From Cyanobium sp. C1_MAG_00004 (GTDB lineage Bacteria > Cyanobacteriota > Cyanobacteriia > PCC-6307 > Cyanobiaceae): a DNA stretch of 32,331 nt. Both the position numbers and the translations under genes were made by a program. Within the stretch, counting starts at the first letter, position 1. Every line of letters starts with the position of its first letter. Shown piece by piece: positions 16,901 to 24,739 of this stretch. The notes under the pieces were generated by a model. That model worked only from the letters and a program-made list of their open reading frames with translations. It ran no database searches and was not told the origin of the DNA. The stretch is taken from the NCBI GenBank assembly GCA_027486935.1, contig JAIXOF010000089.1:1-32331 (forward strand), written 5' to 3'.

Positions 16901-18781
16901 ATGGCCGCTCCTGAACCCCAGCCAGCGATCCTGATCTGCGGACTGGGCAAGCTGGGACAGGCCTGCCTGCGGCGACTGCAGGGCTTTGATGTGGCCCTGC
17001 TGGCCATGGACCGCCACGCGCCCGACTGGCACGACCCCGAGCTGGCCCATGGCCTGCGGGCTCCCGTGGTCATCGGCGACATGCGCCGCGCCCACCACCT
17101 GCGGCAGGCCGGAGCAACCGGCGCCCGCGCAGTGCTGCTGCTCAGCTCGGAGAGCACGGTCAACCTCGAGGCGGCCCTGCAGGTCAGGCTGCTCAATCCA
17201 ACGGCCCAGATCGTTGTGCGGGCCTCGGGCGAGCAGCGCCAGTTGGGGGATCTGCTCGAGCAGCGCCTGGCCGGAATCAGTGTCGTCGACCCGGTGAACC
17301 TGATGCGCTGGGCCCTGCTGCAGGCCCTACGGCCCGGCGATGCCGCCGCCCGCTTTGACGCCGATGGCCAGGCCCTGAGCGTATTTGAGGGGGTCTGGCA
17401 GGACCGGCGCTTTCAACGGCCGCTGCTGCTCGATCAGCTCAGCACCGGGTGGCTGGTGGCACCGCTGGCCTTTCAGGGCAGCCAGCCCAGCCCGGGCAGC
17501 CCCCCTGCCGATCTGGCCCCCAGCCAGGTTGGCCGCTGGCGCCTGCGCCGGCCCAGCTGGTGGCGGCAACCCAGCTGGTTCCGGCGGCCGGTGCTGGATC
17601 AGCGCAGCCGCCGGCTGGGGCTGCTGGCCATTGCCCTGGCCGTGGTGGTGCTGATCGGCATCGGCCACTTTGCGGCGGGGTCCAGCTGGCAGCAGGGGGT
17701 GTTCGTGACCCTGGCCCTGCTCAAGGGCGAATTCGTCGATCCGGTGAACGCGGTCCTGGGCGGCCGGCCCCTGGGCAGCGGCGGCGACACCTGGTTGGTG
17801 GGCGGCACCCTGCTGCTGTCGCTGCTGGGCACCGTGCTGACCTCGGCCCTGGTGGCGGTGATCCTGGAGCGGTTGCTCAGCGCCCGCTTCGGGCTGACGG
17901 TCAAACCGCGGCTGCCCCGGGGGGTGCAGCCGATCCTGCTGGTGGGTGGGGACGGCCTGGCCGACGCCCTCAGCAGCGAGCTGCAGCGCGAGGGCTACAG
18001 CGTCTGGGCGGTGGACGCCCAATCGCCCGCCCTCGAGCAGGCGCAACGCAGCCTCAAACGGCGGGGGGTGCTGGCGATCGGCATGCTCTCGGGCGATCTG
18101 CTGGCCAATGTGCAAGGGGTGCTGGCCCTGCAGCAGTGCTGGCCCGCGGCGCGGCTGGCCATGGTGACCAGTGCCGAGCAGGCGGCCGAACAGCTGGGTG
18201 AGCTGCTTGGCGGGGTGACGGTGATCTCGAGCCTCAGCCTGGCGGCCGACGTGGTGGTGGCCACCGCCTTCGGCGAGCGGGTCGAAGGCGTCTGGCCGAT
18301 CGGCGAGGCCATGGGGCTGCTGGTGCGCTATCGGGTCAACCCCGGCGACACCCTGTGCGGCCTGACCCTGGCCCGGGTGCAGCACGGTTACGGGGTCACC
18401 GCCATTGCCCTGAAGCGTCCCTCGCGGGGCGACGGGCTGGCGCTGCCACCGGTGGATCTGGTGCTGGCGAGCGGGGATCAGCTGCTGATCCTGGCCACCC
18501 TGGCCGGGCTGCGCCGGATCGAACTGGGCCAGCTGCAACCGCCCAGCCAGCGGCTGCGCCTGCGCCTGCCCCGCCCCCTGCCCGACGGGCGCCTGTTCGA
18601 GGTGCACCGCAACCTGGCCCGCTACCTGGGCTGCAGCGTCGAGGCGGCCCATGGCCTGCAGTTGGGCCTCCAGTGGCAGGAGCTGGCGGTCGATCCCGAC
18701 ATCGCCGCCCTGCTGGTGGACAGCCTGGGGCGGCTGGGAGTGGACATGGAGCTCGAGCCAGAGGCCAAGCTGGTCCTATGA
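16901..18781 (+). CDS. TrkA/RCK-domain membrane protein, K+-channel-like but without a filter motif
   Basis: A 626-residue protein from the ATG at 16901 (alternatives: ATG 16865, TTG 16829). Order: Rossmann/TrkA-N domain with GLGKLG at 14-19; a Trp/Arg-rich basic stretch at ~210-238; transmembrane helix ~240-258; a 40-residue loop; transmembrane helix ~299-323; a second Rossmann-like domain with VGGDGLA at 348-354; a TrkA-C-like segment ([20 protein letters not shown]... [11 protein letters not shown]) at ~475-540; and a C-terminal tail. This resembles RCK-regulated two-helix potassium channels, yet the loop has no TVGYG-like filter. It could be a divergent channel, a CASTOR/POLLUX-like channel or a sensor; the ion is unknown. 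The stop overlaps the pyrC start as ATGA. Confidence 0.75.
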   Translation: MAAPEPQPAILICGLGKLGQACLRRLQGFDVALLAMDRHAPDWHDPELAHGLRAPVVIGDMRRAHHLRQAGATGARAVLLLSSESTVNLEAALQVRLLNPTAQIVVRASGEQRQLGDLLEQRLAGISVVDPVNLMRWALLQALRPGDAAARFDADGQALSVFEGVWQDRRFQRPLLLDQLSTGWLVAPLAFQGSQPSPGSPPADLAPSQVGRWRLRRPSWWRQPSWFRRPVLDQRSRRLGLLAIALAVVVLIGIGHFAAGSSWQQGVFVTLALLKGEFVDPVNAVLGGRPLGSGGDTWLVGGTLLLSLLGTVLTSALVAVILERLLSARFGLTVKPRLPRGVQPILLVGGDGLADALSSELQREGYSVWAVDAQSPALEQAQRSLKRRGVLAIGMLSGDLLANVQGVLALQQCWPAARLAMVTSAEQAAEQLGELLGGVTVISSLSLAADVVVATAFGERVEGVWPIGEAMGLLVRYRVNPGDTLCGLTLARVQHGYGVTAIALKRPSRGDGLALPPVDLVLASGDQLLILATLAGLRRIELGQLQPPSQRLRLRLPRPLPDGRLFEVHRNLARYLGCSVEAAHGLQLGLQWQELAVDPDIAALLVDSLGRLGVDMELEPEAKLVL

Positions 18782-19815
18782 ACACCCTGACGATCCGCCG
18801 GCCCGACGACTGGCATGTGCACCTGCGCGACGGGGCACTGCTGCAGACGGTGGCGCCGGCCACAGCGCGGCAGTTCGGCCGGGCGATCGTGATGCCCAAC
18901 CTGCGCCCGCCGATCACCACCGCGGCGGCGGCGCGCGACTACCGCGAGCGCATCCAGGCGGCCGTGCATGCAGGCGGCGGCGAAGCCCTGGCGGCGGCTT
19001 TCACCCCGCTGATGACGGCCTACCTGACCGAAACGCTCGACCCGGCCGATCTGGAGCTGGGCCACTGCCAGGGGGTGCTGACGGCGGTCAAGCTGTATCC
19101 AGCGGGTGCCACCACCAACTCGGACGCGGGTGTGCGCGACCTGGGTGCGATCACGCCGGTGCTCGAGGCCCTCGAGCGCATCGGCATGCCGCTGCTGATT
19201 CACGGCGAGGTCACCGACAGTGCCATCGATATCTTTGACCGCGAGGCGGTGTTCATCGAGCGGGTGCTGGACCCCCTGCTGCGGCGCCACCCGGGGCTCA
19301 AGGTGGTGCTGGAGCACATCACCACCAGCGACGCGGTCGACTTTGTGCGCACCGGGCCGGCCAACCTGGCCGCCACGATCACGCCCCACCACCTGCACAT
19401 CAACCGCAACGCCCTGTTTGCCGGCGGCCTGCGGCCCGACATGTACTGCCTGCCGGTGGCCAAACGGGAGCTGCACCGCCTCGCCCTGCGGGCCGCCGCC
19501 ACCAGCGGCAATCCGAAGTTCTTTCTGGGCACCGATTCGGCCCCCCACGAACGCCATGCCAAGGAGAGCGCCTGCGGCTGCGCCGGGATTTACAACGCCC
19601 CCTTTGCCCTCGAGAGCTATGCGGCGGTGTTTGACGCCGAAAACGCCCTCGATCGGTTCGAGGCTTTTGCCAGCGAACACGGGCCCCGCTTTTACGGCCT
19701 GCCGCTCAACGACGGCACGGTGACCCTGGAGCGGACGCCCCAGACCGTGCCCGAGCACATCGACGCGCTGGTGCCCTTTCATGCGGGCGAGACCCTGAAC
19801 TGGCAGTTGGTCTGA
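18778..19815 (+). CDS. pyrC: Dihydroorotase, class II (PyrC)
   Basis: A 345-residue zinc enzyme that closes carbamoyl-aspartate to dihydroorotate in pyrimidine synthesis. The binuclear metal site is visible: H13 and H15 in WHVHLRDG, carbamylated lysine K105 in VKLYPAG, H142 in IHGEV, H180 in EHITT and D253 in [26 protein letters not shown] and the C-terminal [10 protein letters not shown] segment also match E. coli-type PyrC, including its length. The ATG at 18778 overlaps the stop of the preceding TrkA-domain gene and begins [16 protein letters not shown], the typical N-terminus; longer forms would run through the upstream gene. pyrFE lies 5 kb downstream but is not in the same operon. Confidence 0.96.
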   Translation: MNTLTIRRPDDWHVHLRDGALLQTVAPATARQFGRAIVMPNLRPPITTAAAARDYRERIQAAVHAGGGEALAAAFTPLMTAYLTETLDPADLELGHCQGVLTAVKLYPAGATTNSDAGVRDLGAITPVLEALERIGMPLLIHGEVTDSAIDIFDREAVFIERVLDPLLRRHPGLKVVLEHITTSDAVDFVRTGPANLAATITPHHLHINRNALFAGGLRPDMYCLPVAKRELHRLALRAAATSGNPKFFLGTDSAPHERHAKESACGCAGIYNAPFALESYAAVFDAENALDRFEAFASEHGPRFYGLPLNDGTVTLERTPQTVPEHIDALVPFHAGETLNWQLV

Positions 19816-19895
19816 GATCGGCTGCAAACCTGCAGCAGCAGCACGGCTACCACCGCCAGATGGATTAAGCCAAGTCGATCGGCAAACCCAGCGGC

Positions 19896-20837
19896 ATGGT
19901 GATGGCTTTACCGCAGTTTCAGCGGGGCTGCGGCCTGGGCAATCGCCTGTTCATCTGGGCCCGATGCCGGGTGTGGTGCCAGGAGCACCAGGGCCAACCG
20001 ATCAGCCCCATCTGGTTCAGACCGGCCATCGGACAAGCGTTGCGTCGTCTGCCGCAGCTGTGCCGTCAGAACGGGGCCATCGATCTGCTCAATCCAACCC
20101 TGCTGGGCTGCTTTCAACCGACAGCTGACGATCTCCCGTGGTGGCAAGGCCTCTGGCAGGGCCTGGGGCGACGCCGGATCAGCGAAACCCAGCTGACAGC
20201 CGGCCAGCCCCCGTCCGGCCGGCACCTGGTGCTGTTTGACCAGCCGACTTACTCCTTCGACAGGCTGAACCCCCACTGGCGCCAGTTGCATCAGGACCTT
20301 GAGGCGATCACCCGGCCAAGGCACCGACGCCGGGTCGCCGCCCTGCCCCCAAGCCTGATCGGTCTGCATGTGCGCTGCGGTGATGGCTTCCGGCCGCCCC
20401 CGGACGCAGCCGACAACTTTGGCTGGGTGGGCTGGCTGCAGCAGACCCCCATCAGCTGGTTCGTGGAAACCCTGCAACAGCTGCGCGCGCTGCTGGGCAG
20501 CCCCGTGCCTGTGCTGCTGGTGTCTGACGGGAGCGTGGCCCAGCTGGAGCCGCTGCTGGCCCTGCCCCAGGTGCACCTGCTGCGACCGACGACCGCGATC
20601 GTTGATCTGCTGGCCCTGGCCCGCTGTCGGTTGATTCTTGGCTCAGGGTCGTCCAGCTTTTCGGCCTGGGCCTCCTTTCTGGGTCAAACCCACGCCCTCA
20701 CAGCCCCCGGCCATCCCTTCACCCGTTGGGGCCTGGAACCGCAGTGCGGACAAGTGGTCGCTGCCCACAACCCCCGCGACCCGAGCTGCAGCCTGCCGCC
20801 GGCTCTGCTGCGGGATCTGGCGAGCCGGCTTCCCTGA
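19896..20837 (+). CDS. Fucosyltransferase-like glycosyltransferase (GT11-like), putative
   Basis: A 313-residue protein of uncertain family. The start GCGLGNRLFIWARC (11-24) resembles the GLGNQxFQ opening of alpha-1,2-fucosyltransferases, and LIGLHVRCGDGF with HVRCGD at 158-163 resembles their HxRxGD nucleotide-sugar motif I. A later LILGSGSSSFSAWASFLG segment fits the conserved Ser-rich donor-site motif of the same fold. This would place it among GT-B enzymes that decorate surface polysaccharide or glycoprotein; donor and acceptor cannot be told. There is no membrane helix. ATG 19896 is used, with ATG 19902 as an alternative. It stands alone on the plus strand and its last 119 bases overlap the convergent TolC gene. 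Confidence 0.6.
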   Translation: MVMALPQFQRGCGLGNRLFIWARCRVWCQEHQGQPISPIWFRPAIGQALRRLPQLCRQNGAIDLLNPTLLGCFQPTADDLPWWQGLWQGLGRRRISETQLTAGQPPSGRHLVLFDQPTYSFDRLNPHWRQLHQDLEAITRPRHRRRVAALPPSLIGLHVRCGDGFRPPPDAADNFGWVGWLQQTPISWFVETLQQLRALLGSPVPVLLVSDGSVAQLEPLLALPQVHLLRPTTAIVDLLALARCRLILGSGSSSFSAWASFLGQTHALTAPGHPFTRWGLEPQCGQVVAAHNPRDPSCSLPPALLRDLASRLP

Positions 20838-22275
20838 GCAGTCCGGCCCGGCTGAGGTTCCAGCGCTGAACGGCCACGGCCAGGGCGCTGCGGGCCGCCT
20901 GCAGATCGCGCTGGGCGATCAGCACCTCAAGAATCGGGGCCACCTGGGCCCGGTAACGCAGCTGGGCATCGCGCACCGCCTGCTCGCCCGCCTGCACCCC
21001 AGCCTGGGCCGCCCGGATCTGCTCGCCGGCAGCCTGATGGGTGGCATACCAGGTCTGAACGTTCTGAACGATGGTCTGCCGTGCTTGATCCAGGTCCAGC
21101 TGGCGCAGCTCGGCCAGGGTGCCGGCCAGCCGAGCCGACTCGCGGCTGACGCCGCCATCGAACAACGGCTGGCGCAGGCCGATGAAGCCGCCCCAGTTGT
21201 AGAAGCCGCCGCTGAACGAACCGCTGCCGTTGCCGCCGGCCGTGGCGCTGCCGATGCCCCCCAGGCTGGCCTGGGCGGTGCCGCTGAGCACCGGCAGGTT
21301 GAGGCTGTTGCCGCCGTAGCCCGCCCCCAGCTGCAGGCCCACGCTGGGCAGCATCTGGGCCCGGGCCTCTTGTTGGCGCTGCAGCTGAACCTGACGCTGC
21401 TGGGCCAGGGCCTCCAGCAGGGGCCGCTGGGCCAGGGCGCGCTGCAGGCTGGCGTCCAGGCCCAGGGGCCAGGGCTGGGCCGGCAGCAGTGGATCGCGGG
21501 CCCGCACCGCCTGCTCGGCCGGCAGGTTGAGCAGGCGCGCCAGGGCGCTGCGGGCGACCTGTTGCTGGCTGCGGGCCTCGCTCAGGCCGGCCCGATCCCG
21601 CTCCACCAGGGTTCGGGCCTGCAGGGTGTCGATGCGGGCCGCCAGCCCGCGGCGGCGAATCGCCCCCGCATCGCGCTGCAGGGTCTGCGACAGCTGCAGG
21701 GCCTGCTGCCAGACCGGCAGCAGGGCATCGGCCACCTGCAGGTCCAGGTAGGCCGCCGTGATCGCAAAACGGCTGCCCCGCTGCTGCTCGCTGCCCTCGG
21801 CGCGGGCAGCAGCGAGGACCGCCTGGGCCGCCTGCCGCTGGGGGCCGCGGCCAAAGTCAATCAACGGAAAGGTCAGCGACAACCCCAGATCGCCAAACGT
21901 GTTCTGGGCGACGGCGTAACCGTTAGCGCCCAGGTTGAGGTTGAGATTGCCGATCAGCGGCAGGTTGCTCACCTGGGAGGCGCTGGTACCCAGCTGGACA
22001 TAACTGCCCACGGCCAGCAGGTCGAGCTTGGGCAAAAACCGGGTCTGGGCCAGACCAACCTGGGCCTCGCCCTGGCGCACGAGCACGGCGCTGCCGGCCA
22101 GGGCCAGCGAGCGCTCGAGCCCCAGCTGCAGCGCCTGCTCGAGACTCAGCTCGAGCGGGGCCGGCGGTTCGGACGCCAGCACGGCCGCCTGGGCAAGCAC
22201 GGCCGCCGGGGCCAGCACGGGAGATGCCAACGCCAGCACCGAGATCAGGCTGCGCCAGGCGGCGACACAAAGCAC
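20719..22275 (-). CDS. TolC-family outer-membrane efflux protein
   Basis: A 518-residue outer-membrane channel protein. A signal peptide (hydrophobic stretch from ~9, SPVLAPAAVLAQAAVLA) is followed by LSLEQALQLGLERS, the typical opening of OEP domains, then two long Ala/Gln/Arg-rich helical hairpins separated by strands (LSLTFPLIDFGRG; GGFIGLRQPLFDGGVSR), the tandem repeat structure of TolC. The homology ends near LSRAGLLREAG (~480); a ~40-residue Pro/Gly/Ser-rich tail then runs into the opposite-strand glycosyltransferase gene. The start is GTG at 22275. It is divergent from a membrane fusion/FUSC operon with 61 bases between. It could serve that exporter, the RND pump or the type I system. 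Confidence 0.88.
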   Translation of the reverse strand: MLCVAAWRSLISVLALASPVLAPAAVLAQAAVLASEPPAPLELSLEQALQLGLERSLALAGSAVLVRQGEAQVGLAQTRFLPKLDLLAVGSYVQLGTSASQVSNLPLIGNLNLNLGANGYAVAQNTFGDLGLSLTFPLIDFGRGPQRQAAQAVLAAARAEGSEQQRGSRFAITAAYLDLQVADALLPVWQQALQLSQTLQRDAGAIRRRGLAARIDTLQARTLVERDRAGLSEARSQQQVARSALARLLNLPAEQAVRARDPLLPAQPWPLGLDASLQRALAQRPLLEALAQQRQVQLQRQQEARAQMLPSVGLQLGAGYGGNSLNLPVLSGTAQASLGGIGSATAGGNGSGSFSGGFYNWGGFIGLRQPLFDGGVSRESARLAGTLAELRQLDLDQARQTIVQNVQTWYATHQAAGEQIRAAQAGVQAGEQAVRDAQLRYRAQVAPILEVLIAQRDLQAARSALAVAVQRWNLSRAGLLREAGSPDPAAEPAAGCSSGRGGCGQRPLVRTAVPGPNG

Positions 22276-22336
22276 GCTGTCAACTCGGGCGGTGGCCGTT
22301 ACGGTACCGATCAGATCTGGCTTGTGCAGCCTGTTG
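22276..22336. promoter_or_regulatory. Divergent promoter region, TolC gene and fusion-protein operon
   Basis: These 61 bases separate the two divergent starts and must hold both promoters unless they lie inside the coding sequences. An 8-base palindrome, CGGTACCG, sits at 22302-22309. No convincing -35/-10 pair was found. Confidence 0.3.
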
Positions 22337-23485
22337 ATGCGAGGTCTTGAGCTGCTGCCAATGGCCGCCGTAACGCTGGCCAGCGGGGTCTGGGCCGTGC
22401 TGCCGGGGGTGCCGGGCGATGTGCACGGCGGGGCCCTGCTGGTGGAACCGGACAGCCGCCTGGGGGTCTACGCCCGCAGCCCCGGCCAGGTGCAGCAGCT
22501 GCAGGTCGCGGTGGGGCAGCGGGTGCAGGCCGGCCAGACCCTGGCCACGATCAACCGCATCGACCAGGTGGCCCAGGGGGGCGGGGTGCGCGGCAACGGC
22601 AGCGAAGCGCTGCAGCTGCAAGAGGCGGCGATCGGTCGCCAACGGCAGGCCCTGCTGCTGGCGATCACCAACCTCAAGCGCAGCAACGGCCCGATCGGCA
22701 GCCAGGTGCGCGCCCTCGAGGCCCTGCGCCGCGACGAGGTGATCCCCCGCTACAGCCCGTTGTGGGTGGGGGCCCAGGACCTGTACCTGCGCAACCAGTC
22801 CCAGTTGTCATTACTGCAAAGCCAGGTGGCCGAGCTCGATGCCTCCCTGGCCGAACTACAGGCGCAACGGGCCAGCCAGCTGGTGCGAGCCCCCGCCGCC
22901 GGCATGGTGCTGAGCCTGAGCGCAGCCCCCGGCCAGGCCATGGTTGCCGGCCAGCGCATCGCCACGATCGGCCCGGGCCCGGCGCCCACAAGCCAGCCCC
23001 GCCGGGCCATGGCCCTGTTCACCCAGGCCGATGCGACCCGGCTGCGACCCGGCATGACCCTGCTGCTGGAACCCCAGCTGCAGACCCGTCACCTGTACGG
23101 CGGCACCAACCAGCGCTATGGCAGCGTCATCGGCCGCATCAGCGCGATCGCACCAGCAGAGGCCGATCTCGACGAGGTGAGCCGGACCGTGGGCAGCACC
23201 GCCCTGGCCACCAGCCTGCTGGCCAGAAGCCACCAGGAAGCCTTTGGCGAGGGCGGCAACCCCCTGGCCACCCTGGGTGACAAGGCCACCGCGCCGATGG
23301 TGCTGGTGACCGTCGCCCTGCAACCGGCCGCCACCCCCAGCGGCCTGCGCTGGAGTGAGGGCCAGGGACCCGATCTACCCCTAGAAAACGGCACCCCGGC
23401 CAGCGCCAAGGTCGATGTGGATCGGCGCTCGGCCCTGAGCTATGCCCTGCCGTTTGTGCGCTGGCTGACGGGGATGGAGCGATGA
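22337..23485 (+). CDS. Membrane fusion protein (HlyD-like) of an exporter
   Basis: A 382-residue periplasmic adaptor. It starts with a short hydrophobic segment (ELLPMAAVTLASGVWAVL), then a lipoyl half SPGQVQQLQVAVGQRVQAGQTLATI at ~49-73, a helical hairpin (~85-180; EAAIGRQRQALLLAI, QSQVAELDASLAELQAQ), the second lipoyl half LVRAPAAGMVLSLSAAPGQAM and a beta-barrel region. It resembles the adaptors of NHLP-type and other ABC exporters, but no ABC gene is adjacent. The frame is open far upstream, yet that part is antisense to the TolC gene; ATG 22337 gives a normal N-terminus. The stop overlaps the next small gene as ATGA. Confidence 0.8.
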   Translation: MRGLELLPMAAVTLASGVWAVLPGVPGDVHGGALLVEPDSRLGVYARSPGQVQQLQVAVGQRVQAGQTLATINRIDQVAQGGGVRGNGSEALQLQEAAIGRQRQALLLAITNLKRSNGPIGSQVRALEALRRDEVIPRYSPLWVGAQDLYLRNQSQLSLLQSQVAELDASLAELQAQRASQLVRAPAAGMVLSLSAAPGQAMVAGQRIATIGPGPAPTSQPRRAMALFTQADATRLRPGMTLLLEPQLQTRHLYGGTNQRYGSVIGRISAIAPAEADLDEVSRTVGSTALATSLLARSHQEAFGEGGNPLATLGDKATAPMVLVTVALQPAATPSGLRWSEGQGPDLPLENGTPASAKVDVDRRSALSYALPFVRWLTGMER

Positions 23486-23661
23486 GCAACCGCCCCCTGG
23501 CCGCCTGGAAGGCCCCGGCCCCCTGGGTCGCCCTGCTGCTGCTAGCGATCACCGCCGCCAGCAGCCCGCCGCGGCAGTGGTTCTGGTTGACGCTGCTGGT
23601 GATTGTGCTGGTGGTGGGCTGGCTGCAGCTGCTGCGCAACCTGCGACGGCCTGGCCCGTGA
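23482..23661 (+). CDS. Small two-helix membrane protein between adaptor and FUSC gene
   Basis: A 59-residue protein with hydrophobic segments at ~14-26 and ~34-52, and a basic end LRNLRRPGP. Its ATG overlaps the stop of the fusion protein gene and its stop overlaps the GTG of the FUSC-like gene, which strongly suggests a real, translationally coupled gene. In enterobacterial aaeXAB a small membrane protein (AaeX, DUF1656) accompanies an adaptor and a FUSC permease. This protein has the same size and partners but no clear sequence likeness to DUF1656, so the parallel is positional only. Confidence 0.65.
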   Translation: MSNRPLAAWKAPAPWVALLLLAITAASSPPRQWFWLTLLVIVLVVGWLQLLRNLRRPGP

Positions 23662-24701
23662 AACCCCATGGCCTGCGGGCCGCGCTGGTGATCGGCCTGG
23701 CGGCAGCCCTGAGCAGCGCCATGGCCGGCGGATTGGGACTGGGGGGCCAATCCACCACCTTTGCCGTGGTGATCGCAGCCGTGGTGGTGCGGCCCGACTT
23801 TGGGCGCTGGCCCCTGGCCCTGTACCCCGTGCTAATCGTGCTGATGGGTCTGTGCATGGGCTTCGGCACGCTGACCGCCCAGCTGCTGGCGGGCATGCCG
23901 CAGGTGGTGCTGTTTGCCCTGGTCACCGTGGTGCTGCGCATCGCCGCCCTGCTGCTGCCAGGCAAGCTGCAGCTGCTGGCCAACGTGGTAACCCTGGGGG
24001 GGGTGCTGCCCCTGTTGAGCTCAGACCCCAGCTGGCATGCCTGGGGCCAGGAACTGGCCGCCATCGCCCTGGGCCTGGCGGTGGGCACCCTGGTCCAGAT
24101 CAACCTGGCCCCCGCAAGCAGTAGCACAGCAACAGCTGAAGCCCCTGCACGGGCCCCAGCCCCTGCAGCGGCCACTGCAACGGCCCCTGACCCACCCCCG
24201 GCCGAGCGCCTCAGGGCCGGCCTGCGATCACCGCTGTTCTGGCGCAAGACCGTGCTGTTGACCCTGGCGCTGCCGATCGGCCAGGGGCTGGGGGCGCTGA
24301 CCCCGAAATACCTTTACTTCGGGGTGCTGCTATTGCTGAACGACACCACCGCAGCCACGGCCGAGCGGGTGCGCGACCGCATCATTGGCGTCAGCCTGGG
24401 GGTGCTGATGCCCCTGCTGGTGTTCAACACCTTTGGACTCAGCACAGTGTCGACTGGCCTGGTGCTGGGCGGCACGGCCGCGTTGATGACCGTGCTGCGC
24501 CTGGACCGCAACTTGCGCACCGCCCTGTTCTCGAGCGCGATCGCCTTTAGCGGCTACGGACCGCTGGTGGCCTGGTACATCCCCAACCGCTGGCTGGACT
24601 ATCTGATGGGCTCGCTGCTGGCCCTGGCCGCCGCCTTGTGGCTGCCACCAAACGCAACGAGCTGTTGCGCGGCCCCACGGCAGGGGCCACCGCCCGCTTA
24701 A
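23658..24701 (+). CDS. FUSC/aromatic-acid exporter-like membrane protein
   Basis: A 347-residue integral membrane protein, starting at a GTG that overlaps the preceding stop (GTGA). The N-terminal half has about five hydrophobic helices (LRAALVIGLAAALSSAMAG, FAVVIAAVVV, LYPVLIVLMGLCMGFGTL, VVLFALVTVVLRIAALLL). An Ala/Pro-rich linker lies at ~153-183. The C-terminal half repeats the pattern, with TPKYLYFGVLLLLNDTT, AERVRDRIIGVSLGVL and LVAWYIPNRWLDYLMGSLLAL. The RVRDRIIGVSLG segment fits the RxxGTxxG-type motif of fusaric acid/aromatic acid exporters (FUSC). With the adaptor upstream and the divergent TolC it would form a tripartite pump. The substrate is unknown and the family call is moderately sure. 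Confidence 0.6.
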   Translation: MKPHGLRAALVIGLAAALSSAMAGGLGLGGQSTTFAVVIAAVVVRPDFGRWPLALYPVLIVLMGLCMGFGTLTAQLLAGMPQVVLFALVTVVLRIAALLLPGKLQLLANVVTLGGVLPLLSSDPSWHAWGQELAAIALGLAVGTLVQINLAPASSSTATAEAPARAPAPAAATATAPDPPPAERLRAGLRSPLFWRKTVLLTLALPIGQGLGALTPKYLYFGVLLLLNDTTAATAERVRDRIIGVSLGVLMPLLVFNTFGLSTVSTGLVLGGTAALMTVLRLDRNLRTALFSSAIAFSGYGPLVAWYIPNRWLDYLMGSLLALAAALWLPPNATSCCAAPRQGPPPA

Positions 24702-24739
24702 CAACGCAGGGGGCGACCTGTTCTGGCCCAGCGCCGGCC

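Noticed and set aside
17327-18652. Open minus-strand frame opposite the channel-like gene
   Set aside because: No recognisable motifs; Gln/His/Pro-rich composition typical of shadows in this DNA.
19821-19836. Inverted repeat GCTGCA-AACC-TGCAGC after pyrC, considered as a terminator
   Set aside because: The stem is only six pairs and no T-run follows, so it does not meet the usual form of a rho-independent terminator.
20638-22350. Open plus-strand frame opposite the TolC gene
   Set aside because: The minus-strand frame has a signal peptide and TolC repeats; the plus-strand product is a Gln/Gly/Leu shadow.
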